6,604 nucleotides of DNA, from assembly GCA_900550645.1 (NCBI GenBank), contig URTA01000085.1:1-6604 (forward strand), given 5' to 3'. Both the position numbers and the translations under genes were made by a program. Of this stretch, positions 5,384 through 6,604 are shown in pieces (within the stretch, counting starts at the first letter, position 1; every line of letters begins with the position of its first letter). Source of the DNA: an uncultured Porphyromonadaceae bacterium (GTDB taxonomy: Bacteria; Bacteroidota; Bacteroidia; Bacteroidales; Muribaculaceae). The notes beneath the pieces were generated by a model that was not told the DNA's origin, made no database searches, and was given only the letters and a program-made list of their open reading frames with translations.

Positions 5384-5425
5384 GTGTGTATATGCCTGGT
5401 GGTTGTCCTGTGCTTTGCGGCGGTG

Positions 5426-6604
5426 TCAGCGTATGCTCCACTCTGCGCCGTTCTTGGTGTCTTTGATTTCAAACCCGAGTTCGGTGAGTTTGTCACGGAT
5501 CAGGTCGGAGGTTGCCCAGTCCTTGGCAGCCTTGGCTGATGAGCGTATGTCGAGCAGCAGGTTGACTGCGCCCTCAAATGCCTTTTCTGTCTTGGGGTCT
5601 TCCGCAGCTTCGTTGTTGCGTATGCCCAGCAGTTCGAACAGGAACGTGTCGAACAGGCGGCGCAGACGCTCGATGTCGTCGGCGGAGAGGGTAGTGGAGC
5701 CGTCTGTGGCATCGTTGATTACCTTTGATGCCTCAAACAGGGTGGCGATGACCATCGGGGTATTGAGGTCGTCGTCCATTGCCTCGTAGCAGCGGTTCTC
5801 GTAGTCGGGCAGTTCAACCGATGATTTCTCCGAGGGCTTGATGCGTTGCTGCAGACGCTGGTAAGCGGCGAGTATCTTCTGCAACGCCTTCTCGGCGGCC
5901 TGCAACGCTTCGTTTGAGAAATCGACAGTGCTGCGGTAGTGCGCCTGAAGGACGAAGAAGCGTATCACCATGGGGGGATACGGCTGTTCGAGGGCGGGGT
6001 GGCTGCCGTAGAAGAACTGCTCGAGGGTGATGAAGTTGCCGTATGACTTGCCCATCTTTTTGCCGTTGATGGTGATCATGTTGTTGTGCATCCAGTAGTG
6101 AACCATGTCATCACCTTGTGAGGCTACCGATTGTGCGATTTCACATTCGTGGTGTGGGAAAATTAAGTCCATTCCCCCTCCGTGAATATCGAAATGCTCG
6201 CCCAGGTATTTCTTACCCATTGCGGTACATTCACAATGCCAACCGGGGAATCCGTTACTCCACGGGCTGGGCCAGCGCATGATATGTTCGGGTTGTGCAC
6301 ATTTCCACAGGGCGAAATCGGCAGGATTGCGCTTCTCGCTTTGACCGTCCAGTTCGCGGGTGGTGTTTAGCACATCGTCCAGGTTGCGGCCGGACAGTTT
6401 GCCGTAATGATGGTCTTTGTTGTATTTTGCTACATCGAAATAAACGGAACCTTCACTTTCATAAGCATAGCCGTTTTTCAGAATTTCTTCTACCAGTTCT
6501 ATCTGTTCAATGATATGGCCTGATGCATGTGGCTCGATACTGGGTGGAAGTACATTCAAGGCTTCCATTGCCTTGTGGTAGCGATTGAGGTAATATTGCA
6601 CTAC
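5426..6604 (-). CDS. cysS: Cysteinyl-tRNA synthetase, N-terminus beyond window edge
   Basis: Charges tRNA-Cys with cysteine in the cytoplasm; a class I enzyme. The frame is open to the right edge, and the last 392 residues are present out of roughly 490 inferred for the family. The HIGH motif and first zinc cysteine are therefore outside the window. Counting the codon at 6604-6602 as residue 1, three zinc ligands are visible by comparison with E. coli CysS: C126 in WHCEC, H151 and E155 in FPHHECE. The KMSKS loop reads KMGKS at 183-187, followed by YGNFITLEQF. The DIHGGGMDLIFPHHE stretch is diagnostic for CysS and separates it from MshC-like relatives well enough in this context. The C-terminal helical anticodon-binding part ends GAEWSIR. 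A GTG at 6599-6601 is only an internal valine. Base composition drops at the right edge, to roughly 41% G+C over the last 180 bases. Confidence 0.98.
   Translation of the reverse strand, partial: VVQYYLNRYHKAMEALNVLPPSIEPHASGHIIEQIELVEEILKNGYAYESEGSVYFDVAKYNKDHHYGKLSGRNLDDVLNTTRELDGQSEKRNPADFALWKCAQPEHIMRWPSPWSNGFPGWHCECTAMGKKYLGEHFDIHGGGMDLIFPHHECEIAQSVASQGDDMVHYWMHNNMITINGKKMGKSYGNFITLEQFFYGSHPALEQPYPPMVIRFFVLQAHYRSTVDFSNEALQAAEKALQKILAAYQRLQQRIKPSEKSSVELPDYENRCYEAMDDDLNTPMVIATLFEASKVINDATDGSTTLSADDIERLRRLFDTFLFELLGIRNNEAAEDPKTEKAFEGAVNLLLDIRSSAKAAKDWATSDLIRDKLTELGFEIKDTKNGAEWSIR

Noticed and set aside
1..6604. CRISPR array, insertion sequence, phage or defence system
   Set aside because: No regularly spaced repeats, transposase, terminal inverted repeats, integrase or defence-protein motifs are present; coding content is housekeeping plus two envelope proteins and a glycosyltransferase.

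Overview
The window is a gut-type Bacteroidota chromosome segment, most likely Bacteroidales and perhaps Muribaculaceae-like. The evidence is three promoters of the Bacteroidota form (TTTG, 20 bp, TAnnTTTG), no clear Shine-Dalgarno sites, a secreted modular protein with a C-terminal signature common in gut Bacteroidales, and a DUF5715-type lipoprotein. The family assignment is inference. Every gene lies on the minus strand, so transcription runs from high to low coordinates.

Layout, read in transcription order. The right edge holds cysS (cysteinyl-tRNA synthetase) without its N-terminus. It is followed 42 bp later by a DUF5715-like lipoprotein gene that starts with TTG. A 378-bp gap (4241-4618) then carries a short 9-bp repeat array, a weak possible terminator, a complete promoter, a predicted small RNA of about 75 nt ending in a strong intrinsic terminator, and the thyA promoter with a tandem repeat and a leader hairpin. 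Next is a three-gene run, thyA - folA - GT4 glycosyltransferase, with gaps of 37 and 13 bp. A 172-bp gap holds a third promoter, which drives a secreted multidomain protein whose C-terminus is cut by the left edge.

thyA and folA form the usual dTMP/folate couple: ThyA turns methylene-THF into DHF, and DHFR reduces DHF back to THF. The glycosyltransferase behind them looks like a passenger of the operon and has no metabolic link that I can see.

The most interesting element is the predicted small RNA at about 4375-4450. Its 5' unstructured half is the reverse complement of a typical Bacteroidota translation start (ACTATGAAAAAC preceded by an AT-rich leader). This suggests a trans-acting antisense regulator of translation initiation. 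The protein-coding genes are otherwise ordinary. Oddities are a 37-residue N-terminal extension on DHFR, a cysteine cluster in the glycosyltransferase, and a DUF5715 active-site motif with substitutions.
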